From: Secundilactobacillus silagei JCM 19001
GTDB taxonomy: Bacteria; Bacillota; Bacilli; Lactobacillales; Lactobacillaceae
Direction of reading: 5' to 3'
Assembly (NCBI RefSeq): GCF_002217945.1
Contig: NZ_BCMG01000012.1
Location: 1-64,000, forward strand
Length of the DNA stretch: 64,000 nt
Translations under genes and position numbers: made by a program
Shown here: positions 23,921 through 31,739 of the stretch, one piece after another
Numbering within the stretch: position 1 is the first letter of the stretch
How the letters are laid out: each line of letters begins with the position of its first letter
Notes under the pieces: generated by a model
Seen by the model: only the letters and a program-made list of their open reading frames with translations
The model's database searches: none
What the model was told of the DNA's origin: nothing

Positions 23921-24523
23921 GATTATATCTTTAGACCCAGTTTTGCACCTAGTGGTTTTCTAGGGACAGAACAAAAGGCCACCTGCTGTACGGGTGGAAG
24001 ATAATTTTTACTGGCTACGGGTTATTATTCTAGACGGATAAATGATTAACACTATGTTATCTATACAAATGGGCAAAGGGTTAGTTTAATTGTAATTCAT
24101 TTATTTTTACTTATTGGACAATGAGTAAATTTGATAATTGAGGATAATTGAAATTATAGCGAAATTTATTTATTTGGATTTAGCGATTTATTGTAGGTTT
24201 GATTTCCTGTATCTAACGGGAATCAGATTTTTTTTGACTAATTTTCTAAAATATTAGATATTCGAGTTAAATCACCTTGAAAATATGGGAACATACGTTC
24301 TGTAGTCGTCTTCGAATGGTTCGATATAAGGACCATTTAATGATTGTACCCGTAATAATTGCGGCGAATATATCAAAATTCCAATGGGAGACGATTAAAA
24401 ATCGATGGACTATGCAACAAAAACGGAACGCATTGTTTTCCTAATTAATTAACATAGGTTTTGAGTTCTTATTAATAAGGAATCTGTTTAAGTTTCCAAA
24501 CTATAATAATGAGGTGATCTGTA
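23921..24523. other. AT-rich region before the lysis module
   Basis: Contains a terminator-like hairpin (GATTTCC 24201-24207 / GGGAATC 24218-24224 plus T run) and, just before the regulator gene, a TATAAT -10 at about 24502. No supported gene. Short frames here show no recognisable protein and may be phage debris. Confidence 0.4.
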
Positions 24524-24916
24524 ATGGACGATTACGAACGTCAGCATCTAGAAAGTATTTTAAGAGATTATCCAAAAATCGATAAGTATATGGCGGTACG
24601 AATGGCCGAACTTTCATATCCTTATCAAGGACATAGTCATGTGCTTTCTAAATTAGCAGTAGGGACCATGCTATTTGATGACAGTATTGGTACTGATCGT
24701 TGTTTGGCACAACTAGAAATCAATAAGGAATGTATCAATTTTTGCTTAAAACATTCCGATTCGGATACACGAACCATTATCGAACAACTGTACTTTCATC
24801 ATGAGAATAATCTGACCTTGGAAGGCATAGGAATGATTTTAAATATGAGTAAGTCCAATGTCAGTCGGAAGCGGGCAGCTTTTTTTGAATTTTTGAAGCA
24901 AGAGCTGGGCTATTAA
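24524..24916 (+). CDS. ArpU/RinA-type phage late transcription regulator
   Basis: 130 residues, ATG with GAGGTG upstream. The C-terminal half reads RTIIEQLYFHHENNLTLEGI and MILNMSKSNVSRKRAAFFEF, a sigma-70 region-4-like helix-turn-helix as in ArpU/RinA-type activators of phage late (packaging and lysis) genes. It is directly followed by holin and lysozyme genes. No other phage structural or replication genes are present, so it is a domesticated or remnant late-gene switch. It is the best candidate for the activator of the -35-less bacteriocin promoters, which is inference. Confidence 0.65.
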   Translation: MDDYERQHLESILRDYPKIDKYMAVRMAELSYPYQGHSHVLSKLAVGTMLFDDSIGTDRCLAQLEINKECINFCLKHSDSDTRTIIEQLYFHHENNLTLEGIGMILNMSKSNVSRKRAAFFEFLKQELGY

Positions 24917-24935
24917 TGAAAGGGGGGCCTTTAAC

Positions 24936-25346
24936 ATGACAACAGGAACGTTAGATTTTGCGTCAATCGTAACTTTAATTTGCACCACTATTCCGGCAAT
25001 ATACAGGTTGCTGCATCCCTTTATTGCCGAAAAAGTGGCTACCGAAAAGAACCGTCAAGTTCAGCAGTGCTTACAGATCGCTGATAATTTAGCTTATTCA
25101 GCTGTGGCTGCGATGGCAAATTATGCCGCACTGTCTAAGAGTGAACGAAAAGTCCAAGCGGTAGACTATGTATTACAGCATATGGCGAAAACAGCTGGGA
25201 ATATCTCTAAAGACGTTGTGGCCGATAAGGTTGAACTAGCTTACCAGGAATATAAGCACGTCACTTTGGGTGATAATCACAAAGCAGCAAGAGTTGATGA
25301 AACCGTAGTTGATCCAGATCTATTAATTGCGAATGGGGATAAATGA
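24936..25346 (+). CDS. LLH-type phage holin
   Basis: 136 residues, ATG with GGGGGG upstream. One N-terminal membrane segment (FASIVTLICTTIPAIYRLL) is followed by a long amphipathic helical tail (VQQCLQIADNLAYSAVAAMA, YVLQHMAKTAGNISKDVVAD). This is the layout of the LLH family (Phage_holin_6), found next to lysins in Lactobacillus phages. It would form membrane lesions that let the lysozyme reach the wall. It ends 1 base before the lysozyme start codon. Confidence 0.75.
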   Translation: MTTGTLDFASIVTLICTTIPAIYRLLHPFIAEKVATEKNRQVQQCLQIADNLAYSAVAAMANYAALSKSERKVQAVDYVLQHMAKTAGNISKDVVADKVELAYQEYKHVTLGDNHKAARVDETVVDPDLLIANGDK

Positions 25347-25347
25347 A

Positions 25348-25947
25348 ATGACAACTGAATTTGCCGATATCAGTTCGTTTCAGCCAGATACTTTAGACTA
25401 CATGCGGAAGCTACATAACCACGCAACGGGGTTATTCGTTAAGCTCACTGAAGGTTCTGAAAACGGTTCTCATTATGTGAATCCTAAAGCTGGTATGCAG
25501 CTGTTAAATGGCTTTGAATTCTTCAAATCAATTGGAGTCTATCATTATTTTAGAGGTAACAGTCAGCGCTACGGAATGAACGACCCCGTAAATGAGGCTA
25601 AGTGGTTCGTTAAAAACATCATTAAGCTTGGTCTAAACAGGGATACTGTGTGTGCCATTGATGTTGAAGATCAGTCTTTACAGTATAATGTGACCGCTGA
25701 TATCAATCTATTTTTAGACTACCTGTATCAGCAGGGGTTTCATTACTTGGTCGTCTACGCCTCAGCCAGCTGGTTTAACAGCCAGCGAATCAAACGGGAG
25801 CAATTAAAATATCAGCCAGCTATCTGGGTTGCTACTTACGGCGTCAATCAGCCCGGAGTAGATAATGCCCAGACTTGGCAATATACCAATAATGGGTATC
25901 AGTTAAAAACGGATTTTAATTATGATTTTGCCGGTATTTTATCGTAA
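25348..25947 (+). CDS. Minimal GH25 lysozyme (phage-type endolysin)
   Basis: 199 residues from the ATG at 25348 (GGGGAT 7 bases upstream, and the family N-terminus EFADISSFQ follows). It cleaves beta-1,4 bonds between MurNAc and GlcNAc. Catalytic features: FADISSFQ (D7), FVKLTEGS, VYHYFRGN, CAIDVED (D105, E107) and WQYTNNG near the end. It consists of the catalytic domain alone, with no wall-binding domain and no signal peptide, so it depends on the adjacent holin. Decayed copies of the same gene lie at 16526-16810 and near 20300. Confidence 0.92.
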   Translation: MTTEFADISSFQPDTLDYMRKLHNHATGLFVKLTEGSENGSHYVNPKAGMQLLNGFEFFKSIGVYHYFRGNSQRYGMNDPVNEAKWFVKNIIKLGLNRDTVCAIDVEDQSLQYNVTADINLFLDYLYQQGFHYLVVYASASWFNSQRIKREQLKYQPAIWVATYGVNQPGVDNAQTWQYTNNGYQLKTDFNYDFAGILS

Positions 25948-25974
25948 AAGCCACCGAGTCTTGGTGGCTTTTTT
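25948..25974 (+). terminator. Lysis-module terminator
   Basis: AAGCCACC / GGTGGCTT hairpin with T run immediately after the lysozyme stop. Confidence 0.9.
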
Positions 25975-25987
25975 CATGTCTACAGAT

Positions 25988-26045
25988 TGCAACAAATCCG
26001 GGATACGGGCAACGAAGAACCCTTTAATATAGTCACTGTAATCGC
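25988..26045 (+). promoter_or_regulatory. Conserved bacteriocin promoter module, copy D
   Basis: TGCAACAAATCCGGGATACG through TATAGTCACTGTAATCGC, followed by a leader hairpin GGAATTCCGGAATTCC. It is the copy in the complete cassette. Confidence 0.7.
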
Positions 26046-26098
26046 GATGACATGGAATTCCGGAATTCCAAAAAATAATATTAAAGAGGTTAAAAATT

Positions 26099-27037
26099 AT
26101 GGCAACAGCTACAAAAGCATACACATTAATTAATTTACCGACAGCTGGTGGTGAACACCAACATGTTGTTCAAAAGACCTATGTTGGTACGACCCACATC
26201 TATTGCTTACAGCAATTTGATAACAGTACCAATACTTATATTACTCAAGGAAATATTGTACCGGGCCAAACCACTGTTGATTTTTCGCAAGGTGAAACAA
26301 TGACTTTGGCTAATACTGGTCACGCACAAACGTTAGACTGGTACCAACATGATGGTAAGGACTATTTCTTAATAGCAACTTATCCTAAGGATACTGGTGG
26401 TACAGAATGGGCTACTCAGCTTGCGCGGGTTCAGTTCCAAGCGGGTCCCGTTGATCCCGCTTCACTTGATCATTTATCATGGCTAGATCATGCCAATAAG
26501 TCCGGGACAGACCTTGGAGACATGGAACGTGTTGAAGCAGCTATTTCCACTTCCCGTCAGTATCTACTTATTTTGGGCATTCGTGCCGGTGATCACCATG
26601 CACAGTTGACTTACTATAATCTTGAAGGTGTCAACAATGCACTAGACGCTAGTGTGGCTAGCGGTGCAACATCATTACGATGTGATTCCTCAGCAATGAA
26701 GGCTCAGGCAATTGATACTTGGCCTATGGACTATAACATCTATGGCAAAGTGGGTAATGGATCCGTTCAAGGTATGGATTTCTCTGATGGCTTAGCAGTC
26801 TACTTTAGTGGAGGTGCTATCGGGAAGGCACCATCAGTTACTAAGGTAGCATGGAAGAGTACAAACTTCCGACCACTTTACTTTACTGGTGACTGGGGTC
26901 CAAACCAAGAAACGGAAGGTATTCAGGTGAAGGATACCTTATATTTGGGGATCGCAACTCACGCTAATGATCTCAAGGGTGATGCTAATTACACGACTGG
27001 TAATTACGTCTATACTGTTGATAAGGGTAATTGGTAA
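26099..27037 (+). CDS. Helveticin J-like class III bacteriocin, copy C
   Basis: 312 residues, no signal peptide, ATG with GAGG upstream. Blocks: VVQKTYVGTTHIYCLQQF, NTGHAQTLDWYQHDGKDYFL, TEWATQLARVQF, MERVEAAISTSRQYLLILGI, HHAQLTYYNLEGVNNALD, VQGMDFSDGLAVYFSGG, TEGIQVKDTLYLGIATHA and ending NYVYTVDKGNW. It belongs to the only complete cassette: regulator, holin and lysozyme upstream, its own promoter module, and secreted partner D downstream. GC content is a little higher than in the other copies. Predicted bacteriolytic activity on related lactobacilli follows from the helveticin J family. Confidence 0.88.
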   Translation: MATATKAYTLINLPTAGGEHQHVVQKTYVGTTHIYCLQQFDNSTNTYITQGNIVPGQTTVDFSQGETMTLANTGHAQTLDWYQHDGKDYFLIATYPKDTGGTEWATQLARVQFQAGPVDPASLDHLSWLDHANKSGTDLGDMERVEAAISTSRQYLLILGIRAGDHHAQLTYYNLEGVNNALDASVASGATSLRCDSSAMKAQAIDTWPMDYNIYGKVGNGSVQGMDFSDGLAVYFSGGAIGKAPSVTKVAWKSTNFRPLYFTGDWGPNQETEGIQVKDTLYLGIATHANDLKGDANYTTGNYVYTVDKGNW

Positions 27038-27054
27038 TTTAATATAGTTTCATG

Positions 27055-27110
27055 GGAAAGACTACAGAATCCGTCATTACTTGACAGGGACTGCAGCCTT
27101 TCTTTTTTAA
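27055..27110 (+). terminator. Terminator after bacteriocin copy C
   Basis: GGGAAAGACTACAG and CTGCAGCCTTTC bracket an inner CCGTCATTACTTGACAGG stem, followed by T run. Confidence 0.65.
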
Positions 27111-27148
27111 ACATTAGTGCCATATTTACTTCTCAGTTAATGCTTCCA

Positions 27149-27157
27149 TGTTATAAT
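27149..27157 (+). promoter_or_regulatory. Partner-gene promoter (extended -10)
   Basis: TGTTATAAT, equivalent to the element before partner copy A. Confidence 0.55.
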
Positions 27158-27189
27158 TTAAATTGAATCAAACCTAAGGGAGGATTATT

Positions 27190-27870
27190 ATGAAAAAATG
27201 GTTGAAAATCTGTGTTGCAGCATTTGCACTGACACTTGGTTTAGCAGCTGCTTCAACAGTTGATGCTCACGCCAGTTCATTTACGTATTTTGGCAACAAT
27301 GGGACAAAAACCTATCATCATAAAGTAATTAGCTACCAGAAATACACGTTAAATAAGACTTATTACAATACAACTAACTTTCGGTATGATCCTGCAACAA
27401 AGAAGACTACTTACATTCCTGAAACTAGAATTGGGAAGGTTGTTTTCTACCATGCTTACGTTTTCCATGTATCACCAAAGGTATCCCGTTATCAGACTTG
27501 GGTTAAGCTAACAGGTCGGGTATATAACTATTCTAATTCGCCAGATAATGCTTATTGGCGGAATTATATCGCAGATTATGATGAAGACGAGGATGTTACG
27601 CCAGTATATACCCAGAACGACATTTTTGGTGTAGAAATAGGAGCAACTAGGTCGTACACACGAGCTACCTTTGACGTTAACTTCTCTAAAGGCACTAGCA
27701 AGAGTCCTGTCCTGTTTAGCGAAGCTGGTCTGGCTCCAGGCAAGTCTGAAGGGTTTCAATTGCTAGCTCATACTAAGCATCAGACATCACGACTTGGGAA
27801 TACAAGGCTTTCTGTTGCCTTGTATAGTTATGGTGATCAATCAAAAAATTTATATTTGAATATGAAGTAG
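27190..27870 (+). CDS. Secreted partner protein of the bacteriocin cassette, copy D
   Basis: 226 residues, ATG with AGGGAGG upstream. Signal peptide 1-29. The N-terminal SFTYFGNNGTKTYHHKV signature and most of the copy A sequence are retained, with a longer acidic insertion (YIADYDEDEDVTPVYTQND). The C-terminus reads APGKSEGFQLLAHTKHQTS and then varies. It is the partner in the complete cassette. Export by the Sec route contrasts with the leaderless bacteriocin, so the two act from different sides: one made and exported constitutively, one released by lysis. Confidence 0.77.
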   Translation: MKKWLKICVAAFALTLGLAAASTVDAHASSFTYFGNNGTKTYHHKVISYQKYTLNKTYYNTTNFRYDPATKKTTYIPETRIGKVVFYHAYVFHVSPKVSRYQTWVKLTGRVYNYSNSPDNAYWRNYIADYDEDEDVTPVYTQNDIFGVEIGATRSYTRATFDVNFSKGTSKSPVLFSEAGLAPGKSEGFQLLAHTKHQTSRLGNTRLSVALYSYGDQSKNLYLNMK

Positions 27871-27875
27871 GTTAA

Positions 27876-27913
27876 AAAGCGTTCCGGCAATTATGCCGGG
27901 GCGCTTTTTATGT
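27876..27913 (+). terminator. Terminator of partner copy D
   Basis: AAAAGCGTTCCGGCA pairs with TGCCGGGGCGCTTTTT around ATTA. Confidence 0.9.
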
Positions 27914-27919
27914 TGTGAC

Positions 27920-27944
27920 GTATTCAGAAACTTAATAGTTTTAG
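27920..27944 (+). repeat. Boundary-like repeat, right copy
   Basis: GTATTCAGAAACTTAATAG then TTTTAG, matching 15066-15090 at 21 of 25 positions. Confidence 0.45.
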
Positions 27945-28117
27945 ATAATTAAGCTTTCGGGTGTCCATTTATTACAAATAGCTACCCGTAAATACTGTTA
28001 AAGCAGCATTCTCATTTAATTTCTGCTCAAACGATATCTATAATTAAGCTAGTCAAATAAATGGATACCTAAAAAAGCACTTTAAGTGGTTTCAACGGTT
28101 AATTATCATGTGCTGGC

Positions 28118-28264
28118 CTATTTAATATTGGTGAGTATTCCCCACTGTATGTATAACAAAGTACCTACCACAAAAAGCATCACAATTGAAAGAAAGCCAT
28201 AACCAATACAACCCAAACATGAGTTCATTACGCCAAAACAGCCGTCTGGTTCATCATCATCCAT
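28118..28264 (-). CDS. Small Cys-containing membrane protein
   Basis: 48 residues, ATG 28264 with GGGGA about 9 bases upstream. Acidic N-terminus (MDDDEPDGC), Cys at 9, 16 and 19, then one hydrophobic helix YGFLSIVMLFVVGTLLYIQW. It is preceded by a good Shine-Dalgarno and codon usage is normal, so it is plausibly real although short. It is transcribed opposite to its neighbours. Function is unknown. Small membrane peptides near bacteriocin loci can be immunity factors, but nothing here proves that. Confidence 0.5.
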   Translation of the reverse strand: MDDDEPDGCFGVMNSCLGCIGYGFLSIVMLFVVGTLLYIQWGILTNIK

Positions 28265-28434
28265 GCTGACATTCCCCTTTCTAAATAGCGTTAAAACGTT
28301 ATTTCAAACAATTACTCGTATAACTATACTGAATGCGCCGTAGTTATTCAATGTGTCATCATTCGTTAGCTGATACCGTATTTTTGGGGTAAACTATTTA
28401 GTAGTAGCATGATTAATTATAAAGGGGATAAGTT

Positions 28435-28833
28435 ATGATAATGACGACTCAAAAAATTACTGATTTTCTAGCTGCAAATAACGTGGATCCTAACACATTA
28501 GGTGGATTCGCTGTGCAAAATAACTTTGGTGATGATTTGGTGATCGATGAAAAACCAGTCGATGATTTTTACACCTGCTTACAGGTTACTCGCCAGCAAT
28601 TCGAAGAAAAGGCAACTAAAACTAAAATGGTCACCGCTTACAATAATTCGAAAATTGAAATCGTGTTGTTTAGCTGGCGTAAAGAACGGGCAGCGGGCAC
28701 ACCTAAGTATACCGATAGCGGTGATACTGGGGTCATTGTTAATACTGGTGCTGCGGTTTACGTCGACGTCTTTTCAGATAAAGACTTAAACAAACAGTTA
28801 GGCGCGTTGATCAGTAACTATATCGTTAAATAG
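28435..28833 (+). CDS. Hypothetical protein
   Basis: 132 residues, ATG 28435 with GGGGAT upstream (a second ATG lies 6 bases on). No signal peptide or membrane segment. The sequence alternates acidic and hydrophobic stretches (FGDDLVIDEKPVDDFYTCL, NSKIEIVLFSWRKERA, VIVNTGAAVYVDVFSD), suggesting a small soluble alpha/beta protein. No family is recognised. Confidence 0.6.
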   Translation: MIMTTQKITDFLAANNVDPNTLGGFAVQNNFGDDLVIDEKPVDDFYTCLQVTRQQFEEKATKTKMVTAYNNSKIEIVLFSWRKERAAGTPKYTDSGDTGVIVNTGAAVYVDVFSDKDLNKQLGALISNYIVK

Positions 28834-28960
28834 ATGCCTCATTGATAGGGGTGCTGGTTAGGGCTGGCAGCCTTTTGAATTTACTCAAGTCAATCATTCG
28901 TGAAAGCCCTAACATGGTATACTTAACAAGATAATCAATTATTGTTTGGAGGATGGTTTA

Positions 28961-29998
28961 ATGCATACTTATGCGATAAAGTCGATTTCACAGACGGACA
29001 GGGAAGCTATGCAACAAAAGCTTGACCAGCTTGCTAAGCCCATAGCCGGTTTAGGCCGTTTGGAAGAATTAGCGGTGACGATAGCTGGGATTCAACACCA
29101 GCCTGAATTATCGGTATCAAAACGGTGCTGTCTGGTCTTTGCGGCCGATCACGGTGTCGCCAGTGAAGGTGTTTCAGCTACTCCTCAAAAGGTAACTGCC
29201 ATTCAGTCCGTTAATTTACTTAACGGGCATACAGCTGCTGGGGCGATGGCCGCTAGTGTTCACTGCGGCCTAGAAGTCATCGATATGGGTGTCCGCGCCT
29301 CTCTGCCAGATAAGCGCATTATTCATCGTAAAATTCGCTGGGGGACCCGGGACATGCTGGTAGAACCAGCCATGACGCGCGACGAAGCGCAGCAGTCTAT
29401 CGAAACTGGGCGAGAAGTCGCCAAGCAAGCGATTGCGGATGGCAACCGGGTGCTGTTACTAGGCGAGCTGGGTATTGCGAACACGACTGCGGCGGCGGCC
29501 ATTTTAGCTGCCCGCTACGCCCTTTCTCCAGCCCAAACGGTTGGTTACGGCTCCAATATTTCTGAGAAACGTTATCAGCATAAAATTGACGTGGTGACCC
29601 AAGCACTTCACAAATGGCAGCCGGCTAGTGATGACGCGCTTGAAATTCTGCGGACGGTTGGCGGTTATGAAATTGGTGGTAATGCAGGTGCTATCATTGG
29701 TGCTGCGGAAGAGGGTGTGCCCATTATACTGGATGGGTTTATTTCTTACGCTGCCTTGTCCTTAGCCGAATTATTGGTGCCAGGAATCGAGCAGCACGTA
29801 ATTGCTTCGCACGCCTCTAAAGAAAGCGGCACGGCATTAGTCACCAATCTGTTAAACATTAACCCGTTATTAGACCTGAACTTAGCGGTTGGTGAGGGCA
29901 CTGGTGCGCTTTTAGTATTGCCATTGATCGATGCCATTCAAAGCGTATTAACCCAAATGAATACGCAAACGGATATGCAGTTTGGGTATCAACCGTAG
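28961..29998 (+). CDS. cobT: Nicotinate-nucleotide--dimethylbenzimidazole phosphoribosyltransferase
   Basis: 345 residues from ATG 28961, chosen because GGAGG (28949-28953) then sits 7 bases upstream. It transfers phosphoribose from nicotinate mononucleotide to a lower-ligand base, usually dimethylbenzimidazole, in the nucleotide loop assembly of cobalamin. Blocks LGRLEELAVTIAGIQ, FAADHGVASEGVSA, LLGELGIANTTAAAA, GGYEIGGNAGAI and the catalytic Glu in VGEGTGALL are typical. Other cobalamin genes are not adjacent, so it may serve salvage or lower-ligand exchange. The B12-dependent reductase nrdJ lies 14 kb away. Confidence 0.95.
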   Translation: MHTYAIKSISQTDREAMQQKLDQLAKPIAGLGRLEELAVTIAGIQHQPELSVSKRCCLVFAADHGVASEGVSATPQKVTAIQSVNLLNGHTAAGAMAASVHCGLEVIDMGVRASLPDKRIIHRKIRWGTRDMLVEPAMTRDEAQQSIETGREVAKQAIADGNRVLLLGELGIANTTAAAAILAARYALSPAQTVGYGSNISEKRYQHKIDVVTQALHKWQPASDDALEILRTVGGYEIGGNAGAIIGAAEEGVPIILDGFISYAALSLAELLVPGIEQHVIASHASKESGTALVTNLLNINPLLDLNLAVGEGTGALLVLPLIDAIQSVLTQMNTQTDMQFGYQP

Positions 29999-30043
29999 AG
30001 ATTGTGCTGGGCTGCTGATTTAGAATCATAAAATCTTATACAT

Positions 30044-30081
30044 GAAGGCTACTGCTCTAAATTGAGACAATAGTCTTTTTT
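30044..30081 (+). terminator. cobT terminator
   Basis: AAGGCTACTGCTC pairs with GAGACAATAGTCTTTTTT with G-U pairs, around TAAATT. Confidence 0.6.
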
Positions 30082-30190
30082 ATTTCTAATTGAATGAGTC
30101 ATTAATAGGTATTTTGCTTGAATCAATAATTAATCATATAATATGACGTATATTGAACACAATAAACTACATATTTGGAGGCACCGTTTT

Positions 30191-30667
30191 ATGAAAATTC
30201 GTCCCATTGAACCCAAGGATAATCAGCCGTTAAAAGCGATTATTCAATCAGCAATTCGCGAGTATGGTAATAATTTACCCAATTCGCCGTACTATGATAC
30301 GGTTTTAGATCATCTGGCAGAGCATTATGCGGCCCAGGATAAAGCCAAGTATTGGGTGGCAGAAGTTGACGGTGAATTAGTCGGTGGCGCGGGTTTAGGT
30401 CCATTTAGCTACCCGAAAACCGCTGAATTTCAAAAGCTATACCTATCGCCGAAAGCCCGGGGACATCATATTGGGCATCAACTAGAAATTACAGCTGAAA
30501 AGGCTGCTAAAGAGTTTGGTTACGAAAAGTTCTACATCGAAACCTTTATGAACTATACAGCGGCTCGGGGGCTATACAAGCACGTTGGCTTTAAGCAGCT
30601 GGATCAGCCGTTAGCGAAACCGTCTCATAGTGCTTGTGATGCTTGGTATGTTAAGGATATTAAATAG
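30191..30667 (+). CDS. GNAT-family N-acetyltransferase
   Basis: 158 residues from ATG 30191 (GGAGG 9 bases upstream). The GNAT core is clear: MKIRPIEPKDNQPLKAIIQS at the start, YWVAEVDGELVGGAGLGPF, FQKLYLSPKARGHHIGHQLE (acetyl-CoA motif A, R-G-x-x-I-G) and FMNYTAARGLYKHVGFKQLD (motif B). The acceptor substrate is not predictable. Confidence 0.88.
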   Translation: MKIRPIEPKDNQPLKAIIQSAIREYGNNLPNSPYYDTVLDHLAEHYAAQDKAKYWVAEVDGELVGGAGLGPFSYPKTAEFQKLYLSPKARGHHIGHQLEITAEKAAKEFGYEKFYIETFMNYTAARGLYKHVGFKQLDQPLAKPSHSACDAWYVKDIK

Positions 30668-30835
30668 GTGAAAGGGACAGCTATTCTGATTCAAAAAGAG
30701 TAAACAGCTTTTTACTCTAAACTTAATGGAAGAATTGAAATGAATCTAAAATTTAACAATAAATAATTGTACATTTGCTATATTGGTCCAGACACTGATG
30801 ACATTAAAAGCTGAAATTAATTGGAGATTCTAGTG

Positions 30836-31639
30836 ATGAAACTTTTTTTAAAGTCCTGTGTAGTATTAATAGCAGGGTTATCTTTTACCATTGCAACGCA
30901 AGTAACTTCTCATGCTTCTACGTATCATAGCTATATACCTGCTAAGCTTAGGGGGACATGGCAAATGCACGAGTATGACGATGCAGTGTCTGGCTCAGAT
31001 TTACATATGTATAAACACAGTGTCGCCTGGGGTCATGCTCATATGAAGTTGACTAATTTACATGAGTATAAACACGATCATTTTTCTCTTCAATTTAAAA
31101 ACCATCAAGGGTTTAGGGTGATTTATAAGAAACGTGTGATCCAGAGTCGTACGGGGGTACCTTCTATTTCTATTGCTGTGGGGTCTCAATTTGATTCTGA
31201 TGCAATCCTTTATAAGGGGAATATATTTAAGTATCCTCTTAAAAAAGTTGATAATTTTATAGAACTCACTGATGAAGATGGTGAATTGGATTCTGAAGAC
31301 TCACAACTTTATGACGATGATGTAATGTTTTTTGGAAAAACGAAGCCTTATTCAACCGTCACTTTTGATGATGATAGCGGGACAACTGCTATTGCTAGAA
31401 AAGATGGTACTTTTACGATGCATTTAAATGGGCGGATACATGATTATGCTCATGCAGGAGAAACCGTTACTTTAACCTCTGTTCAACCTCATCACTATCG
31501 TGGGGTTACTGAAACTTACATGGTTTATGAAGATCCAGATAGAGATGATGATGACGACGATAGCGAAATTGAAAATAATGATCTTCCAAGTAACGATATC
31601 AATTCATATGATCGGATTTTAGACGGTTATGCCAATTAG
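30836..31639 (+). CDS. Secreted protein with acidic C-terminus
   Basis: 267 residues from ATG 30836 (GGAG upstream). Signal peptide ends near SHA (residue 26). The mature start SYIPAKLRGTWQMHEYD resembles the common LPKxLRGTWY opening of small lactobacillar exoproteins and, more distantly, the tandem array at 9.9-11.3 kb. Further beta-rich stretches follow (SLQFKNHQGFRVIYKKRV), then a strongly acidic tail (DRDDDDDDSEIENND) that might bind cations. No known domain is recognised. Confidence 0.65.
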   Translation: MKLFLKSCVVLIAGLSFTIATQVTSHASTYHSYIPAKLRGTWQMHEYDDAVSGSDLHMYKHSVAWGHAHMKLTNLHEYKHDHFSLQFKNHQGFRVIYKKRVIQSRTGVPSISIAVGSQFDSDAILYKGNIFKYPLKKVDNFIELTDEDGELDSEDSQLYDDDVMFFGKTKPYSTVTFDDDSGTTAIARKDGTFTMHLNGRIHDYAHAGETVTLTSVQPHHYRGVTETYMVYEDPDRDDDDDDSEIENNDLPSNDINSYDRILDGYAN

Positions 31640-31739
31640 TGTTTAAATGTTTATTTGGAGCTGGGATACAGTACTGTAAAATTGAATTAAGTAGTATTTG
31701 TATATGTAATTACCAATCTTTAACTTAGGGTGTGACAAA

